A stretch of DNA of 64,000 bases from Microbacterium faecale (GTDB lineage: Bacteria; Actinomycetota; Actinomycetes; Actinomycetales; Microbacteriaceae): NCBI RefSeq assembly GCF_014640975.1, contig NZ_BMHO01000001.1, forward strand, positions 2,366,166 to 2,430,165, given 5' to 3'. Below the pieces are notes generated by a model, which made no database searches, was not told where the DNA came from, and saw only the letters and a program-made list of their open reading frames with translations. Shown one piece after another: positions 24,948 through 34,785 of the stretch; within the stretch, counting starts at the first letter, position 1, and each line of letters opens with the position of its first letter. Both the position numbers and the translations under genes were made by a program.

Positions 24948-26366
24948 TTAGCCGACCGATCCTTCCATGCCCATCTCGATGAGCTTGTTGAGTTCCAGCG
25001 CGTATTCCATCGGCAGCTCACGGGCGATCGGCTCGATGAAGCCACGCACGATCATCGACATCGCCTCGGTCTCTTCGAGACCCCTGCTCATGAGGTAGAA
25101 CAGCTGCTCTTCACTGACCTTCGACACGGTCGCCTCATGGCCGAGGACGACGTCGTCGACGCGGATGTCGATCGCCGGATAGGTGTCGGAGCGCGACTTC
25201 GTGTCGACGAGCAACGCGTCACAGATCACCGAGTTGGACGAGTGATGCGCCTTCTCATCGACGCGCACCTCGCCGCGGTAACCGGCGCGGCCGCCGCCTC
25301 GTGCGATCGACTTCGAGACGATCGACGACTGCGTGTACGGCGCCATGTGGATCATCTTCGCGCCCGCGTCCTGGTGCTGGCCCGGACCGGCGAACGCCAC
25401 GGACAGCGTCTCGCCCTTCGCGTGCTCGCCCACGAGGAAGATCGACGGGTACTTCATCGTGACCTTGGATCCGATGTTGCCGTCGACCCACTCCATCGTC
25501 GCGCCCTCTTCCGCGATCGCGCGCTTCGTGACGAGGTTGTAGACGTTGTTCGACCAGTTCTGGATCGTCGTGTAGCGCACGCGGGCGTTCTTCTTCACGA
25601 TGATCTCGACAACGGCCGAGTGCAGCGAGTCGCTCTTGTAGATCGGAGCCGTGCAGCCCTCGATGTAGTGGACGTAGCTGCCCTCGTCCGCAATGATCAG
25701 CGTGCGCTCGAACTGGCCCATGTTCTCGGTGTTGATCCGGAAGTAGGCCTGCAGCGGGATCTCGACGTGCACGCCCTTCGGCACGTAGACGAAGGATCCG
25801 CCCGACCAGACGGCCGTGTTGAGCGCCGCGAACTTGTTGTCGCCGGACGGGATGACGGTTCCGAAGTACTCCTTGAAGAACTCCGGGTGCTCGCGCAACG
25901 CCGTGTCGGTGTCCATGAAGATGACACCCTGCTCCTCCAGGTCCTCGCGGATCTGGTGGTAGACGACCTCGGACTCGTACTGCGCGGCGACACCGGCGAC
26001 GAGACGCTCGCGCTCAGCCTGCGGGATGCCGAGCCGCTCGTACGTGTTCTTGATGTCGTCGGGCAGGTCCTCCCAGGACTGCGCCTGCTTCTCGGTCGTG
26101 CGCACGAAATATTTGATGTTGTCGAAGTCGATGGCGGTGATGTCAGCACCCCACGTGGGCATCGGCTTCTTGTCGAAGAGCTTGAGCGCCTTGAGGCGCG
26201 TCTTGAGCATCCACTCTTCTTCGTCCTTCAGACGGGAGATGTCGCGCACGACGGCCTCACTCAGGCCGCGCTGGGCGCTCGCGCCGGCAACGTCGGAGTC
26301 ATGCCAGCCGAACTCGTACACCCCCAGACTCTCGAGCTCTGGACGGTCGATCAGCACATCGGACAT
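24948..26366 (-). CDS. sufB: Fe-S cluster assembly protein SufB
   Basis: This 472-residue protein is the scaffold subunit that builds Fe-S clusters. Recognisable stretches are [34 protein letters not shown] with the conserved cysteine, and the C-terminal [25 protein letters not shown]. No intein is present, unlike the mycobacterial orthologue. It is the first gene of sufB-sufD-Rieske-sufC-sufT. sufR is not found upstream; the neighbour there is ctaA. Confidence 0.96.
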   Translation of the reverse strand: MSDVLIDRPELESLGVYEFGWHDSDVAGASAQRGLSEAVVRDISRLKDEEEWMLKTRLKALKLFDKKPMPTWGADITAIDFDNIKYFVRTTEKQAQSWEDLPDDIKNTYERLGIPQAERERLVAGVAAQYESEVVYHQIREDLEEQGVIFMDTDTALREHPEFFKEYFGTVIPSGDNKFAALNTAVWSGGSFVYVPKGVHVEIPLQAYFRINTENMGQFERTLIIADEGSYVHYIEGCTAPIYKSDSLHSAVVEIIVKKNARVRYTTIQNWSNNVYNLVTKRAIAEEGATMEWVDGNIGSKVTMKYPSIFLVGEHAKGETLSVAFAGPGQHQDAGAKMIHMAPYTQSSIVSKSIARGGGRAGYRGEVRVDEKAHHSSNSVICDALLVDTKSRSDTYPAIDIRVDDVVLGHEATVSKVSEEQLFYLMSRGLEETEAMSMIVRGFIEPIARELPMEYALELNKLIEMGMEGSVG

Positions 26367-26450
26367 GTCGCCTCACACTCTCCTCGTGGACCTCGAACAG
26401 TGTCATCTGCTCCACCGCGCCGGAGCGGACGCGGTGTGGTCGGGTCCTCA

Positions 26451-26478
26451 TTGTTGGCGCAGATTGCGCGCCTAGACT
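26451..26478 (+). promoter_or_regulatory. Candidate promoter of ctaA
   Basis: TTGTTG (26451-26456) and TAGACT (26473-26478) are 16 bases apart. The start of ctaA is about 115 bases further on. On the other strand TAGAAT (26524-26529) may serve sufB. The 227-base region between the two genes holds no other feature that I can name. Confidence 0.4.
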
Positions 26479-26593
26479 GTTCTCGGATCACGCACGCATC
26501 GCGTACGAATCCTTCATCACTCAATTCTACAGGTTTCGCCCCGTGCCTCGCCCGTTTCGGCGTAACGCTCAGGGCAGGTACAGGAGCCGCTCC

Positions 26594-27652
26594 ATGCCGA
26601 TCTCGCCCGCGCTCAGGATCTTCGCCTGGTTGTCGTTCGTCGCCGAGGTGCTGATCATCGCCACGGGTGGCGCGGTGCGGTTGACCGGATCCGGGCTCGG
26701 GTGCTCGGAATGGCCGATGTGCACGCCCGACTCGCTCGTGCCGACCGCGGAGCTCGGGATCCACGGCATCATCGAGTTCGGCAACCGCACGATGACGGGC
26801 GTCGTCGGCATTGTGGCGCTCGTCGTCCTCCTCCTCGTGCTGCACGCCGCGGGCGGTCGCCGCTCGCTCGTTCCGGCGCTCGTCTTCGCAGTCGGCGGGG
26901 TCGTCGGCGCGATCGGCGCTTACCTCGGATTCACGGCGATGGGCTTCTCCGGCGCGGTCCCCCTGTCGGTCGTGCTGCTCCTCGCGGCCGTCGCCGGCGC
27001 GGTGCATTCGCTCGTCATCACGCGCGTGCGCCGCGACCTCGTGACGCTCGCCTGGATCGTGCTCGTCGGCGTGATGGCGCAGGCGGTCGTGGGTGGCAGC
27101 GCCGTGCTGACCGGGCTGAACCCGTTCATCGTCGGGTTCCACTACGCCTCGTCGCTCCTGCTCGTGTGCGTGACGGCCGCGTTCCTCGTGCGCATGAACG
27201 CGACCTCGGGCCCGCGCGAGCTCACCGTGCCCCGCGGGTACGCGATCCTCGTGCACGTCGGCTCGCTCGTGCTCGCCGCGACGATCGCATTCGGCGTGCT
27301 CACGACCGCCAACGGTCCGCACTCGGGCGACGAGTACGTGATCCGCACCGGCTTCGATGCGACGATCCTCGCGCACGTGCACTCGTGGCCGGGTTACGCG
27401 ATGTCCGGAATCGCCCTGGCGATCGTCGTGCTCGCGTGGCTGCGCGGCCTGCCAACGCGCGGCTGGTCGGTGACCTTCCTCGCGGTGCTCATCGTGCAGG
27501 TCCTCGTCGGAGTCTGGCAGGCGAACGCCTCGCTGCCGCCGCTGCTCGTCGGCGTGCACATGGTGCTCGCGGCCCTCTCCGCGGCGGCGTACGTCGCCCT
27601 CGTTCTGCGAATGAAGCGTCCGATCAGCGGCAGTCCTTCGACGCCTCGATGA
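26594..27652 (+). CDS. ctaA: Haem A synthase (COX15/CtaA family)
   Basis: This 352-residue membrane protein has eight predicted helices. The first contains ATGGAVRLTGSGLGCSEWPMC, with the paired cysteines of CtaA, and the ligand histidines lie in IHGIIEFGNR, GFHYASS, AHVHSW and GVHMVLA. It oxidises haem O to haem A for cytochrome aa3. The ATG at 26594 follows AGGAG by eight bases. Its last 29 bases overlap the convergent metallopeptidase-like gene. Confidence 0.93.
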   Translation: MPISPALRIFAWLSFVAEVLIIATGGAVRLTGSGLGCSEWPMCTPDSLVPTAELGIHGIIEFGNRTMTGVVGIVALVVLLLVLHAAGGRRSLVPALVFAVGGVVGAIGAYLGFTAMGFSGAVPLSVVLLLAAVAGAVHSLVITRVRRDLVTLAWIVLVGVMAQAVVGGSAVLTGLNPFIVGFHYASSLLLVCVTAAFLVRMNATSGPRELTVPRGYAILVHVGSLVLAATIAFGVLTTANGPHSGDEYVIRTGFDATILAHVHSWPGYAMSGIALAIVVLAWLRGLPTRGWSVTFLAVLIVQVLVGVWQANASLPPLLVGVHMVLAALSAAAYVALVLRMKRPISGSPSTPR

Positions 27653-28793
27653 GGTCATCCGGCGGCCACGTGCCGCTGTAGTAGAAGTCGACGCCGTTGC
27701 CCCATGTGTTGGTGTAGCCCATCCCGATCGCCCACGCGGTCGCCATGAGCTCGACGTCACCGTCGAACGTCTCAAGCAGCATGTCCCGGCACTGCGACGT
27801 GATCACGTGCCCGGATTCGTGCACGACGAGGCTCTCGAACCGCTCATCCGGCCAATAGGCCGCGACGCTGTTCGACAGCGTCATCGTCGCGTAGCCGCCG
27901 TCGGAGTACTGCCACTCGACCACTCCGCCCGCCGAGACACCATCGCCGAGGCCGTTAACGATCGGCGCCCAGTCGAAGTCGACGCGCGCGGCACCCGTAA
28001 TGGAGCGCACGAAGTCCTCGATCTCGAGGCGCACCTCCATGAGACCGTCGCCCTGGTCCTTCTCCGCGAGCTCCGCGGCCTGGGATTCCTCGACCTCGTG
28101 CGCGCGCGCCGCGTACTGCGCCACGTACGTCGAAACGTGCTCCTCGCTCGTGGCGGCGAGGCGCGCTGCGGAATGCATGCGGATCCGCGTGACGCTCTCG
28201 GCGGAGATGTTCTCCTCCTCGAGTCGGTCGGCGGTCTCTGTGATCGTCCCCCGCAGCGACGCGGTCGTCTCCGCGAGCCGCGGCACGACGGCGGCGAGCG
28301 ACTCCGCCGCCGCGGCGAATCCCGCCGCACCGTCCTCGTACGTCTCGGCCGCGTCCCGCGCCCGATCCGTCGCTTCGCGGAGCGCTTCGATGTCTTCTGG
28401 CGCTTCCGTCGCTTCGACGACGGGCGCGTCGTCGCTGTCCGGAATGCCCTGCTCGATCTCGGCGACCTCGTCCACGAGCTGGACGACCTCTTCCCACAGC
28501 GCCTCATCGAGGTAGAGCTTCACCTCGTCGATTGCGACGGCCTCCGCGCGCGTGACGACGTCCTCGACGGGCGCGCGTTCATCGTCCAACGCCGCGCGCG
28601 CCTCATCCCACTCGACACGGGCGTCGTCCCGCGCGGCGATGGCGTCGGCGTACGCGGCTTCGGCGTCGCGGTGGGCGATCAACGGCGGCACCACGAACGC
28701 CGCGATGATCCCGAGCGCCACGAACGCCGACACCCCGGCGAGGATCCACGGGAGGCGGCGACGGCGCGGACGGGCCGAGGTCGGTGTCGTCAT
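27624..28793 (-). CDS. Membrane-anchored coiled-coil protein with HESGH zinc motif
   Basis: This 389-residue protein has a basic N-terminus, one transmembrane helix (about 15-40) and a long Ala/Glu-rich helical region (about 45-260). A compact C-terminal domain contains VVHESGHVITSQC, an HExxH zincin motif at 325-329, and cysteines at 335 and 388 that could pair. The topology places the C-terminal domain outside the cell. I do not recognise a family; a peptidase or a peptidase-like sensor is a reasonable guess. The start overlaps the MFS stop by four bases, so the pair is co-translated. The upstream extension of this open frame runs antiparallel to nothing and simply overlaps the MFS gene out of frame. 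Confidence 0.75.
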   Translation of the reverse strand: MTTPTSARPRRRRLPWILAGVSAFVALGIIAAFVVPPLIAHRDAEAAYADAIAARDDARVEWDEARAALDDERAPVEDVVTRAEAVAIDEVKLYLDEALWEEVVQLVDEVAEIEQGIPDSDDAPVVEATEAPEDIEALREATDRARDAAETYEDGAAGFAAAAESLAAVVPRLAETTASLRGTITETADRLEEENISAESVTRIRMHSAARLAATSEEHVSTYVAQYAARAHEVEESQAAELAEKDQGDGLMEVRLEIEDFVRSITGAARVDFDWAPIVNGLGDGVSAGGVVEWQYSDGGYATMTLSNSVAAYWPDERFESLVVHESGHVITSQCRDMLLETFDGDVELMATAWAIGMGYTNTWGNGVDFYYSGTWPPDDLIEASKDCR

Positions 28794-30280
28794 CTGCCGT
28801 GTCCTTCCCGCGCCTGACGCCGGCGCGATCCGAGGTCGATGAAGGCGATGACGAGCGACGCCGTCACGAACAGCGCCGCCGCGAGCAGCCCGTTGCTGAA
28901 CGCGTCGTTGAAGACCGTCTCGTGCGGCCGCGTGCCCTCTTCGAGGTACACGGTCGAGTAAAACAGCGACAGGGCGATTGCAGCACCGATGGCGTTGCCG
29001 ACGCGCTGGGCGAGCTGGCCGACGGATCCGGCGAGGCCGCCCTCCGAGCGTGGGATCTCCGCGAGCGTCAACGTCTGGTTCGGCGAGATGACGATGCCGC
29101 CGCCGACGCCTCCGATGACCATGATGCCGGCCATGACCCAGGGGGTCGTCTCGTCGCTCGTGAAGCGCGCCACGAGGACGAGGCCGACGATCGAGATGAG
29201 CACGATGAAGAGGCCGACGATGACGAGCGCCCGGCCGAACCGCGCGACGAGGCGGCCGCTGTACCACGAGGAGGCCGCGCTCAACAGCGCGAAGCCGATC
29301 GTCACGACACCGGCGACGAGTGCGGAATACCCCAGTCCGTTCTGCAGATACAGCGCCATGAGCAGGAAGATCGACGGCAGGGCGGCAAAGTAGAGCGCCT
29401 GCAGCATCGTGCCGTTGCGCCAGGATGTGATGCGGAACAGCCGTAGCGGGACGAGCGGCTGCCGGCCGGTGCGCGCGTAGTGGCGTTCCCATGCGACGAA
29501 ACCGGCAGCGAACAGGACCGCGGGCACGAGCAGCCACCAGCGCATTGCGGCGTCGTCCGGCGACCCCGTCGTGAGGAGGAACGGAATCATGAGCGTCACG
29601 ACGACGATCGTGAAGAGCGCGAGACCGACCGGATCCAGCGAGAGCCGCTCGCCGGACGGTCGTCTGACCTCGGGAAGGACGCGCACCATGACGGCGATGA
29701 CGATCGCACCGAGGGGGACGTTCATCCAGAAGATCCACCGCCACCCGTCGGTCTCTCCGCCGAGCCCGATGACCATGCCGCCGAGCGTCGGACCGAGCGC
29801 GGTCGATAGCCCCACGATCGCGCCGAAGATGCCGAACGCCCGCGCCCGCTCCGCGCCCGTGAAGATCTGTTGGATCGTGCCCATGACCTGCGGCATCTGC
29901 ACCCCGGCCGCGACGCCCTGCAGGAAGCGCGCCGCGACGAGCACCCAGATGTTCGGGGCAAGTGCGCCGAGGGCGCTCGCCAACGTGAAGCCGACCAGAC
30001 CGCCGATCATGAGCGTGCGGCGCGACCGCTGGTCGCCGATGCGGCCGGCGGGCACCAGGATGAGCCCGAACGCGAGAATGTAGCCGGACACGACCAGCTG
30101 AAGCTCGGTGGATCCGCCGCCGAGCGCGGTCTCGATCGACGCGAGCCCGACGTTGACCTTGGAGATGTCCATGATCGTCAGGGCGGCGACGGTCACGCTC
30201 ACGCCGAACGCACGCCACCGGCCGGCAGCGCTCAGGGCGATGCTGCGGGTGGTCGGGGTTCCGTCTCCTGCGTCGGTCAC
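28790..30280 (-). CDS. MFS transporter, DHA2/EmrB type
   Basis: This 496-residue protein has fourteen predicted helices. It has the drug:H+ antiporter motifs: loop 2-3 GRIGDQRSRRTLMIGG (motif A) and GLSTALGPTLGGMVIG (motif C). It also has the early helix motif IMDISKVNVGLASIE, where the second aspartate of the usual LDxTIVNVAL stretch is replaced. Members export drugs or other hydrophobic compounds; the substrate is unknown. It is co-translated with the downstream HESGH membrane protein. Confidence 0.88.
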   Translation of the reverse strand: MTDAGDGTPTTRSIALSAAGRWRAFGVSVTVAALTIMDISKVNVGLASIETALGGGSTELQLVVSGYILAFGLILVPAGRIGDQRSRRTLMIGGLVGFTLASALGALAPNIWVLVAARFLQGVAAGVQMPQVMGTIQQIFTGAERARAFGIFGAIVGLSTALGPTLGGMVIGLGGETDGWRWIFWMNVPLGAIVIAVMVRVLPEVRRPSGERLSLDPVGLALFTIVVVTLMIPFLLTTGSPDDAAMRWWLLVPAVLFAAGFVAWERHYARTGRQPLVPLRLFRITSWRNGTMLQALYFAALPSIFLLMALYLQNGLGYSALVAGVVTIGFALLSAASSWYSGRLVARFGRALVIVGLFIVLISIVGLVLVARFTSDETTPWVMAGIMVIGGVGGGIVISPNQTLTLAEIPRSEGGLAGSVGQLAQRVGNAIGAAIALSLFYSTVYLEEGTRPHETVFNDAFSNGLLAAALFVTASLVIAFIDLGSRRRQAREGHGR

Positions 30281-30299
30281 GGGGTTACGTGCGACCGGA

Positions 30300-31271
30300 T
30301 CAGAACGGCAGCAGCGGGTCGACGGCGACGGCGAGGAAGACGAGGGTGAGGTAGGTGATCGACGCGTGGAAGACGCGCATCGGCCGCGCCTCCGAGCCCC
30401 GCTCGACGCCCGCCTCGGCGCGCACCGACATGGTGTACATACGGTGCGACTCGTAGATGAACCAGCCGCCGAACACGACCGCGCAGGCCGAGTAGACCAG
30501 CCCCATCTGCGCGACGGGAATCAGCAGGAGCGAGCACGCGACGGTCGCCCACGCGTACAGCACGACCTGCAGGCCGACCTGTGCACCCGATCGGGTGGCC
30601 CCGAGCATCGGCACGTCGGTCTCGTCGTAATCGCCGGCGTACTTCATCGACAGCGGCCAGTAGTGCGGCGGCGTCCAGAGGAAGACGAGCACGAACAGCA
30701 CGAACGGTGCCCAGGCGAGCGAGTTCGTCACGGCGGTCCAGCCGATGAGCACGGGGAAGCAGCCGGCGATCCCGCCCCACACGATGTTCTGCTCGGTGTG
30801 GCGCTTGAGCAGCATCGTGTAGATCACGACGTAGAAGAAGATGGCGAACGACGACAGGAATGCCGTCAGCACGTTGGTGAAGGCCAGCAGCCACACGGCC
30901 TGTACGACGGCGAGCACCCACGAGAAGATGAGGGTCTCGCGCGGGGTGACCTCGCCCGTGACGAGCGGACGGTTCTGCGTGCGCTTCATCACCCGGTCGA
31001 TGTCGCGATCGAGATACATATTGAACGAGGCGGCAGATCCGGCGCTCAGCGAGCCACCGATAACGGTCGCGAGGACGAGCCAGAGGTTCGGCAGCCCCTG
31101 CGCGGCGAGGAACATCACCGGGATGGTCGACACCAGCAGCAGCTCGAGCACGCGCGGCTTCGTGAGCGCGACGTAAGCGGCGATCGTGCGGCGCACGCCC
31201 CGGCGCCCCGTGCGCACTGTGTCGGCGTGCCCTGCGGCCGACGCGCGCTCCGGGTGAGAAGTCATCGACAC
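30300..31271 (-). CDS. ctaB: Haem O synthase (protoheme IX farnesyltransferase)
   Basis: This 323-residue UbiA-family prenyltransferase has the first Asp-rich motif in [20 protein letters not shown] and the second in [13 protein letters not shown], within about nine helices. It adds a farnesyl group to haem b, the step before CtaA. The GTG at 31271 has GGAGGG seven bases upstream. Divergent from tkt, as in mycobacteria. Confidence 0.94.
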   Translation of the reverse strand: MSMTSHPERASAAGHADTVRTGRRGVRRTIAAYVALTKPRVLELLLVSTIPVMFLAAQGLPNLWLVLATVIGGSLSAGSAASFNMYLDRDIDRVMKRTQNRPLVTGEVTPRETLIFSWVLAVVQAVWLLAFTNVLTAFLSSFAIFFYVVIYTMLLKRHTEQNIVWGGIAGCFPVLIGWTAVTNSLAWAPFVLFVLVFLWTPPHYWPLSMKYAGDYDETDVPMLGATRSGAQVGLQVVLYAWATVACSLLLIPVAQMGLVYSACAVVFGGWFIYESHRMYTMSVRAEAGVERGSEARPMRVFHASITYLTLVFLAVAVDPLLPF

Positions 31272-31313
31272 CGCTGAACCCTCCGTAACATCCGCTCGAT
31301 ATGCAATACGAGC

Positions 31314-31319
31314 AGTCTA
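31314..31319 (-). promoter_or_regulatory. -10 box of ctaB
   Basis: On the minus strand TAGACT lies 42 bases before the ctaB GTG, with the ribosome site in between. No good -35 is seen. Confidence 0.4.
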
Positions 31320-31441
31320 TCGGGGCTCCACGCCGCCACGACCAGGATCCTCCCACGCACATGTCGCAGATGACGTCCGGATGACGCGCGACGGCTCAGG
31401 ATTCACTAAGCTGGGCGGCGAAACGCGCGTCGACGCCGTGT

Positions 31442-31478
31442 CGGACGTTTCCGGCGCGGCTCGGGCCCCGAACGTCCG
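31442..31478 (+). promoter_or_regulatory. Hairpin in the tkt leader
   Basis: CGGACGTT (31442-31449) and AACGTCCG (31471-31478) form an eight-base stem about 35 bases upstream of the tkt start. TAAGCT at 31407-31412 is a possible -10. The rest of the 239-base ctaB-tkt region shows nothing further. A regulatory role is not shown. Confidence 0.25.
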
Positions 31479-31510
31479 CGGCGCATAACCGACGAAGAAG
31501 GGCGGTCCCC

Positions 31511-33607
31511 GTGGCGGAACTGCGTTGGGACGAGATCGATCAGCGTGCGGTCGACACGGCACGAGTGCTTGCGGCGGATGCCGTCGAGAAGGTGGGCAAC
31601 GGACATCCGGGCACCGCTATGAGCCTCGCACCAGCGGCGTACCTGCTGTACCAACGCGTGATGAACCACGATCCCGCTGACCCGCACTGGGTGGGGCGCG
31701 ACCGCTTCATCCTCTCGGCCGGCCACTCCTCGCTGACGCAGTACGTGCAGCTGTACCTCGGCGGCTTCGGGCTCGAGCTCGACGACCTCAAGGCGCTGCG
31801 CACCTGGGGATCGAAGACGCCCGGCCACCCCGAGTTCCGTGAGACCGAGGGCGTCGAGATCACGACAGGTCCGCTCGGCCAGGGCCTCGCCTCGTCCGTC
31901 GGGTTCGCGTATGCGGCGCGCTACGAGCGCGGTCTGTTCGACCCCGAGGCGGCCGCCGGCGAGAGCCCGTTCGACCATTTCGTGTACGTCGTCGCAAGCG
32001 ATGGCGACCTGCAGGAGGGCGTCACGAGCGAGGCCTCCTCGCTCGCCGGGCACCAGCAGCTCGGCAACCTCGTCGTGCTCTACGACGCGAACCAGATCTC
32101 GATCGAGGATGACACGGACGTCGCCTTCACCGAGGACGTGCAGGCGCGCTACGAGGCCTATGGCTGGCAGGTCCTGACGGTCGACTGGAAGAAGACCGGC
32201 GACTACGTCGAGGACATCGCCGAGCTCTCAGCCGCGATCGAGGAGGCGAAGCAGGCGACCGACAAGCCGTCGCTCATCGTGCTCAAGACCGTCATCGGCT
32301 GGCCCGCTCCGAATAAGAAGGACACGGGCGGCATCCACGGCTCGGCACTCGGCGGCGAGGAACTCGCGGCGACGAAGCAGATCCTCGGCTTCGACCCGGA
32401 GCAGACCTTCGAGGTCTCCGACGAGGTCATCGCCCACACACGCTCGCTCAGCGAGCGTGGCGCGGGCATCCGCGCCGAGTGGCAGAAGAAGTTCGACGCG
32501 TGGGCCGCCGCGAACCCCGAGCGCAAGGCGCTGTTCGACCGGCTCGAGGCCGGCGAGCTGCCCGACGGCCTCGAGTCCGCCCTGCCCGACTTCGAAGACG
32601 GCGGCTCGATCGCGACCCGCGCCGCCTCGGGCAAGGTCATCAACGCGCTCGCGGCCGAGCTGCCCGAGCTGTGGGGCGGATCCGCCGACCTCGCCGGCTC
32701 GAACAACACGACCATCGATGGCGCTGACTCGTTCAACGTCCCCGCCCGCTCCACCGCGAAGTTCTCCGGCACGCCGTACGGCCGCGTGCTGCACTTCGGC
32801 ATCCGCGAGCACGCGATGGGCGCGATCCTGAACGGCATCGTGCTGCACGGCAAGACGCGCGCGTACGGCGGCACATTCCTGCAGTTCTCGGACTACATGC
32901 GGCCGTCGGTGCGCCTCGCCGCGCTCATGGACATCCCGAGCATCTTCGTGTGGACGCACGACTCGGTCGCGCTCGGCGAGGACGGCCCAACGCACCAGCC
33001 GATCGAGCACCTGGCTGCCCTGCGTGCGATCCCGAACCTCGCGGTCGTTCGTCCGGCGGACGCCAACGAGACGGCGTACGCGTGGCTCGAGACGCTCACG
33101 CGCCGCGGCGGTCCGACGGGCTTCGCGCTCACTCGCCAGGGCGTTCCGACCTTCACGCGGGCTGCGGACGCTGCGTCGGGCGACGACTTCGCTTCGGCCG
33201 CGCTCACCGCGAAGGGCGCCTACGTGCTGCAGGAGGCTCCCGGCGGCACGCCGGACGTCATTCTCATCGGCACCGGCTCCGAGGTTCAGCTCGCCGTCGA
33301 GGCGCGCGAGCAGCTCAAGGCCGAGGGCGTCAACGCCCGGGTCGTCTCGGCGCCGTCGCTCGAATGGTTCGCCGAGCAGAGCGAGGAGTACCGCGAGAGC
33401 GTCCTGCCGTCGGCTGTCACGGCGCGTGTCTCCGTCGAGGCGGGCATCGCCCTGTCGTGGCGCGACATCGTCGGCGACCGCGGCCGCTCGATCTCGATCG
33501 AGCACTTCGGCGCCTCCGCCGACTACAAGACCCTGTTCCAGAAGTTCGGTATCACCACCGAGGCGGTCGTCGAGGCCGCACGCGAGACCCTCAAGGAGAA
33601 CGCATGA
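31511..33607 (+). CDS. tkt: Transketolase
   Basis: This 698-residue thiamine diphosphate enzyme moves two-carbon units in the pentose phosphate pathway. It has the N-terminal [19 protein letters not shown], the ThDP motif SDGDLQEGV...LYDANQISI, and the central [14 protein letters not shown]. The C-terminal [15 protein letters not shown] and [19 protein letters not shown] are also typical. The GTG follows AAGGGCGG. It is the first gene of tkt-tal-zwf-opcA-pgl, overlapping tal by four bases. Confidence 0.97.
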   Translation: MAELRWDEIDQRAVDTARVLAADAVEKVGNGHPGTAMSLAPAAYLLYQRVMNHDPADPHWVGRDRFILSAGHSSLTQYVQLYLGGFGLELDDLKALRTWGSKTPGHPEFRETEGVEITTGPLGQGLASSVGFAYAARYERGLFDPEAAAGESPFDHFVYVVASDGDLQEGVTSEASSLAGHQQLGNLVVLYDANQISIEDDTDVAFTEDVQARYEAYGWQVLTVDWKKTGDYVEDIAELSAAIEEAKQATDKPSLIVLKTVIGWPAPNKKDTGGIHGSALGGEELAATKQILGFDPEQTFEVSDEVIAHTRSLSERGAGIRAEWQKKFDAWAAANPERKALFDRLEAGELPDGLESALPDFEDGGSIATRAASGKVINALAAELPELWGGSADLAGSNNTTIDGADSFNVPARSTAKFSGTPYGRVLHFGIREHAMGAILNGIVLHGKTRAYGGTFLQFSDYMRPSVRLAALMDIPSIFVWTHDSVALGEDGPTHQPIEHLAALRAIPNLAVVRPADANETAYAWLETLTRRGGPTGFALTRQGVPTFTRAADAASGDDFASAALTAKGAYVLQEAPGGTPDVILIGTGSEVQLAVEAREQLKAEGVNARVVSAPSLEWFAEQSEEYRESVLPSAVTARVSVEAGIALSWRDIVGDRGRSISIEHFGASADYKTLFQKFGITTEAVVEAARETLKENA

Positions 33608-34710
33608 CCTCCCCCACCGCACAGCTCTCGTCCGCCGGCGTCAGCATCTGGCTCGACGACCTCTCGCGTGAGCGCATCACGAGCGGCAACCTCGCCGAGC
33701 TGATCACGACGCGCGACGTCACGGGAGTGACGACGAACCCGACGATCTTCGCCGGTGCGCTCTCGAACGGAGCCGCCTACGCGGATTCCGTGGCCGAGCT
33801 CGCCGCGCAGGGCGCGACGACCGACCAGGCGATCTTCTCCATCACGACGCGCGACGTGCAGGAGGCGTGCGACGTGTTCCGTCCCGTCTACGACGCGACC
33901 GACGGCGTCGACGGGCGCGTCTCGATCGAGGTCTCCCCCGACCTCGCCCACGATACGGCGGGCACCGTCGAGCAGGCGAAGGATCTCTGGAAGCGCGTCG
34001 ACCGCGAGAACGCCCTCATCAAGATCCCGGCGACCCGGGGCGGTCTGCCCGCCATCACCGAGACGATCGGCGCGGGCATCAGCGTCAACGTCACGCTGAT
34101 CTTCAGCCTCGAGCGTTACGGCGAGGTCATCGACGCGTACCTCGCGGGCCTCGAGAAGGCGCGCGACGCGGGCCACGACCTGTCGAAGCTGCGTTCCGTC
34201 GCCTCGTTCTTCGTGTCGCGCGTCGACACGGAGGTCGATGGGCGTCTCACGAAGATCGGATCCGACGACGCCACCGCGCTGAAGTCGCGCGCCGGCATCG
34301 CGAACGCGCGCCTCGCCTACGAGCTCTTCGAGAAGCGCTTCGCCGAGAAGCGCGCAGCCGACCTCCTGGCCGCGGGCGCGAACGTGCAGCGTCCGCTGTG
34401 GGCGTCGACGGGTGTCAAGGACCCCGCGCTGCCGGACACGCTCTACGTGACCGAACTCGTCGCCGAGGGCACCGTGAACACGATGCCGGAGAAGACGCTC
34501 GAGGCCACGTTCGACCACGCCGAGGTCCGCGGCGACACCGTCACCGTGAACTATGAGGACGCCCGCGAGGTGTTCGCGCAGCTCGCCGCCGTCGGCGTCG
34601 ACTTCGCCGACGTCACACAGGTCCTCGAGGACGAGGGCGTCGAGAAGTTCGACGCCTCGTGGCGGGACCTGCAGAAGACGGTCACCGACGCCCTCGAGGC
34701 CGCTCGCTGA
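33604..34710 (+). CDS. tal: Transaldolase
   Basis: This 368-residue enzyme transfers a dihydroxyacetone unit between sugar phosphates. It has GVTTNPTIF near the N-terminus, the Schiff-base lysine in [14 protein letters not shown], and [12 protein letters not shown]. The length fits the long actinobacterial/cyanobacterial type. The ATG overlaps the tkt stop (ATGA). Confidence 0.96.
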   Translation: MTSPTAQLSSAGVSIWLDDLSRERITSGNLAELITTRDVTGVTTNPTIFAGALSNGAAYADSVAELAAQGATTDQAIFSITTRDVQEACDVFRPVYDATDGVDGRVSIEVSPDLAHDTAGTVEQAKDLWKRVDRENALIKIPATRGGLPAITETIGAGISVNVTLIFSLERYGEVIDAYLAGLEKARDAGHDLSKLRSVASFFVSRVDTEVDGRLTKIGSDDATALKSRAGIANARLAYELFEKRFAEKRAADLLAAGANVQRPLWASTGVKDPALPDTLYVTELVAEGTVNTMPEKTLEATFDHAEVRGDTVTVNYEDAREVFAQLAAVGVDFADVTQVLEDEGVEKFDASWRDLQKTVTDALEAAR

Positions 34711-34785
34711 CGATCCGTGTGCCGGGGAGCGCGCCGCGTCCGCTCCCCGGCATCAGGCTTCGCCCCTGACCCGACGAAGGAACCC

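Noticed and set aside
28794..30218. N-terminal extension of the HESGH protein through the MFS gene
   Set aside because: It overlaps the entire MFS coding region out of frame, is Arg/His-rich, and the ATG at 28793 gives a proper membrane anchor and a four-base overlap.
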